Assembly: GCA_958295955.1 (NCBI GenBank)
Contig: OY282420.1
Location: 1,502,435-1,566,434, forward strand
Direction of reading: 5' to 3'
Length of the DNA: 64,000 nucleotides
Source of the DNA: an uncultured Bryobacterales bacterium
GTDB lineage: Bacteria > Acidobacteriota > Terriglobia > Bryobacterales > UBA6623
Shown here: positions 62,301-64,000 of the stretch, piece by piece
How the letters are laid out: the number at the start of each line of letters is the position of its first letter
How positions within the stretch are numbered: the first letter of the stretch is position 1
The notes under the pieces: generated by a model
The model's database searches: none
The model's input: only the letters and a program-made list of their open reading frames with translations
What the model was told of the DNA's origin: nothing
Translations under genes and position numbers: made by a program

Positions 62301-63032
62301 TTCGCCGCGGCGCTATTGCAGAGCGGCGAGAGCGAGCGGGCCGAGCGATTGCTGCGGCGGTCGCTGGAAATACGCCCGAATCAGGCCGACGCCCGCGTGA
62401 ACCTGGCGGGTCGACTGCTGGCTCGGGGGGCAACCGGCGAAGCGGCGGCAATGCTCGAAGCTTCGTTGGCCGTTTTCCCCGACGATGCGGCGGCGTTGGA
62501 CTTGCTGGGGTCGGCGCGCTTCGCGGCCGGCGACCTCGACGCGGCGGAGGCCGCTTACCGCCGCGGACTGGAGCTTGCGCCCGAAAACGCCAATCTGCAC
62601 GAGAACCTGGGAGCGCTGCTTGCCGCGGCCGGGCGCTCGCGCGAAGCGCTGGACGAGTTGGAGCAGGCGCGGAAACTGGGCGCGGACTCGGCGCAGCTGC
62701 ACATGAATCTCGGCTCGCTCTACATGCAGGGCGGGATGTCCGCCAACGGCTTGTTGGCTTTTCGCCGCGCGGTGCGGGCCGACCCGGCGGACTACGGCGC
62801 GAATTTGAATCTGGCGCTGTATTACGCGCAAGCGGGGGACATGCGTCAGGTCTTGCAGTGGGCGCGCGCGGCGAAGGAGGCCGACCCGGAGCGCGCGGAG
62901 GCGCCGCTGCTCGAGACTCGGGCTTTAATCGGTCTGGGGCAACGGCCGCAAGCGGCAGAGGTTCTGCGCGGCGTTCTGGAGCGGCATCCGGGGTCGGCCG
63001 AGGCGCAAGCCTTGCTGCGGGAATTGGAATGA
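59385..63032 (+). CDS. FG-GAP/UnbV/thioredoxin/TPR protein interrupted by in-frame TGA, candidate selenoprotein
   Basis: Read through the TGA at codon 545 (61017-61019), this gives one 1215-residue exported protein. It comprises a signal peptide (MLRPATVFLSCAAVAGAQA), Ca-binding FG-GAP/VCBS repeats (DANGDGLEDL, DYDNDGDLDLY, DYDNDGDPDLY, DLDNDGLLDLF; residues about 210-530, one more near 625) and an ASPIC/UnbV domain (about 655-730). A TlpA-like thioredoxin domain with FWATWCPPCRKE (about 765-900) and a TPR array (about 945-1210) follow. The text runs DDL, TGA, SFFWRQVV without change of frame. A SECIS-like hairpin follows the TGA. Alternatives are a nonsense mutation giving two fragments, a sequence error, or reinitiation at GTG 61041. 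The start may be ATG 59385 or 59391. Confidence 0.7.
61028..61051 (+). promoter_or_regulatory. SECIS-like hairpin immediately after in-frame TGA
   Basis: CUGGCGGCA, loop GGUCG (61037-61041), UGUCGCACAG pair as 9 bp with one G-U pair and one bulged A (61048). The loop begins 17 bases after the TGA, starts with GG and contains GGU, as expected for bacterial selenocysteine insertion elements. The flanks GCUUUUU and AGAAAGC (61021-61067) offer an alternative outer stem. This is prediction only. Confidence 0.5.
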
Positions 63033-63126
63033 AGCCGCGAGAACCGGGACCATGACTTTGACGCGAGACTTCAGGGAGACGGTCCGGGCTGCGCATCGAG
63101 GCGCCGGCGGCCAGGGAACCCGTCGC

Positions 63127-63155
63127 TTGAGGCCGCGCCCGGCCGGGTCTAAAAT
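63127..63155 (+). promoter_or_regulatory. Probable promoter of the BtuF-like gene (TTGAGG, 17 bp, TAAAAT)
   Basis: TTGAGG at 63127-63132 and TAAAAT at 63150-63155 with a 17-base spacer. The ATG at 63162 is only 7 bases after the -10, so the message would be leaderless or nearly so. No cobalamin riboswitch pattern is seen in the 129-base gap. Confidence 0.5.
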
Positions 63156-63161
63156 CGAGGC

Positions 63162-64000
63162 ATGTCCGCGGCGGACGAGTTGCGCATTCTTCCTCTGCTT
63201 GCCAGCGCCACGGAGATCGTTTGCGCGCTGGGATTCCGCGACCGCATGGTCGGGCGGTCTCACGAGTGCGATTTCCCGCCCGACGTGACGGCGCTGCCGG
63301 TCGCTACCGCGCCGCGATTCGATGTCAACGGCGCGAGCCGCGAGATCGATGCGCGCGTCAAGTCTCTTCTGGCGGAATCGGTCGTTGCCGATGCGCTGGG
63401 GGTCTATAGGGTCTTCCCCGAAAAATTGCGCGAGCTGCGTCCGACGCACATCGTGACCCAGACGCAGTGCGCCGTCTGCGCGGTGAGCTTGCGCGACGTC
63501 GAGGCCGCCGCGGCGGAAGCCGCCGGCTGCGCGGCGGAGATCGTTTCTCTGCAACCGAACTCGCTTGCCGACGTTTGGGCCGATTTCATGCGCGTCGCGT
63601 CGGCGTTGGGGGATACCGAGGCCGGCGTGAAACTCGTCGCGGAGTCGCAGAATCGGATGGCGGCGGTCGAAGCGAAGACCCGCGCGATCGCGCGGCCCCC
63701 CGGCGTTGCGGGGATCGAATGGGCGGATCCGTTGATGGCCTGGGGAAACTGGATGCCCGAGTTGACGCTCATGGCCGGCGGCCGCAGCCTGTTCGGCAAG
63801 GCCGGCGCGCATTCGCCTCGGCTCGCATACGAGGAACTGGCCGCTGCCGATCCGGACGCAATCGTTCTCAGCCTCTGCGGATTCGACATCGAGCGCGCGC
63901 GGCAAGACCTCGCTCTGCTCGAAGCCCGGCCGGGCTGGCGCAGCTTGCGGGCCGTCCGCGGCGGACAGGTCTTTCTCACCGACGGCAATCGTTTTTTCAA
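63162..64000 (+). CDS. BtuF-like ABC transporter substrate-binding protein, 3' end outside window
   Basis: The frame is open from ATG 63162 to the window edge (279 codons) with no stop. The product (LRILPLLASATEIVCALGF, MVGRSHECDFPP, LRPTHIVTQTQCAVCAVS, NSLADVWADFMRVASALG, IEWADPLMAWGNWMPELTLMAGG, DPDAIVLSLCGFDIERA, VFLTDGNRFF) matches the cobalamin/iron-chelate binding-protein family used by BtuF-type ABC importers. No signal peptide is visible at the chosen start, as in several BtuF-like proteins of this subgroup; the role may therefore be other than classical periplasmic binding. The permease genes would lie beyond the window. Confidence 0.85.
   Translation, partial: MSAADELRILPLLASATEIVCALGFRDRMVGRSHECDFPPDVTALPVATAPRFDVNGASREIDARVKSLLAESVVADALGVYRVFPEKLRELRPTHIVTQTQCAVCAVSLRDVEAAAAEAAGCAAEIVSLQPNSLADVWADFMRVASALGDTEAGVKLVAESQNRMAAVEAKTRAIARPPGVAGIEWADPLMAWGNWMPELTLMAGGRSLFGKAGAHSPRLAYEELAAADPDAIVLSLCGFDIERARQDLALLEARPGWRSLRAVRGGQVFLTDGNRFF

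Noticed and set aside
63033-63161. Cobalamin riboswitch before the BtuF-like gene
   Set aside because: The 129-base gap has no B12-box-like sequence and is too short; it reads as a simple promoter.

Overview
The window is about 64 kb of GC-rich (roughly 65%) bacterial chromosome with very dense coding on both strands. I read it as an acidobacterium. The best markers are a secreted von Willebrand protein of the type named after Acidobacteria (TIGR03436-like, 45512-46459), a didermal envelope (complete tolQRAB-pal-cpoB operon, Mla lipid transporter, TolC, TonB receptor), two Cys-type sulfatases, a bactofilin and a large FG-GAP/UnbV/thioredoxin/TPR protein. Genus or order cannot be fixed from this. 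No rRNA, tRNA or CRISPR was seen.

Layout. 1-4557 (+): end of mazG, a GNAT protein and two coupled methyltransferases whose coiled coils are built from near-identical tandem repeats. 4629-9965 (-): DUF58, BatA-like and large VWA proteins. 10065-12876: metF, an SDR, adenylate kinase, bactofilin. 12920-18109 (-): tolQ-tolR-tolA-tolB-pal-cpoB. 18451-25475: recN, cysQ, a sulfatase (-), an RDD protein, a Dabb protein, a metallophosphoesterase, a TPR protein. 25489-29943 (-): a phosphotransferase, then mlaD/mlaF/mlaE with a STAS protein and an RsbW-like kinase upstream. 30071-34519: rsmB, a GT39-like glycosyltransferase, a Tat-exported sulfatase (-). 34520-35937 is an accessory islet of tiny membrane-protein ORFs with a duplicated 220-bp unit and a strong terminator. 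35938-40827 (-): a small secreted protein, a GMC oxidoreductase with its subunit-3 partner, and a TolC-type protein. 40984-47447: truA, ispA, xseB, a DUF2064 transferase, a LytTR regulator, recA, the TIGR03436 protein, rluD. 47448-53171: an IS5-type transposase relic, a TonB receptor, an NCS2 permease with a GHKL-like tail, a RidA protein. 53282-57398 (+): argF-argG-argH-argR, with an ArgR box on the argF start codon. 57430-59313: a lower-GC membrane glycosyltransferase-like gene bracketed by a 20-bp direct repeat, one copy of which lies in argR. 59385-63032: the FG-GAP/UnbV/TlpA/TPR gene with an in-frame TGA followed by a SECIS-like hairpin. 63162-64000: start of a BtuF-like binding protein, cut by the window edge.

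The most notable observations are (1) the candidate selenocysteine codon at 61017-61019, with a 9-bp hairpin and GGUCG loop 17 nt downstream; (2) the small-membrane-protein islet at 34708-35886, whose two paralogues differ almost only at amino-acid-changing positions; (3) the arginine operon with operator, promoter and start codon superimposed; and (4) the insertion-like gene next to argR. Gene calls rest on reading the translations; no database search was run.
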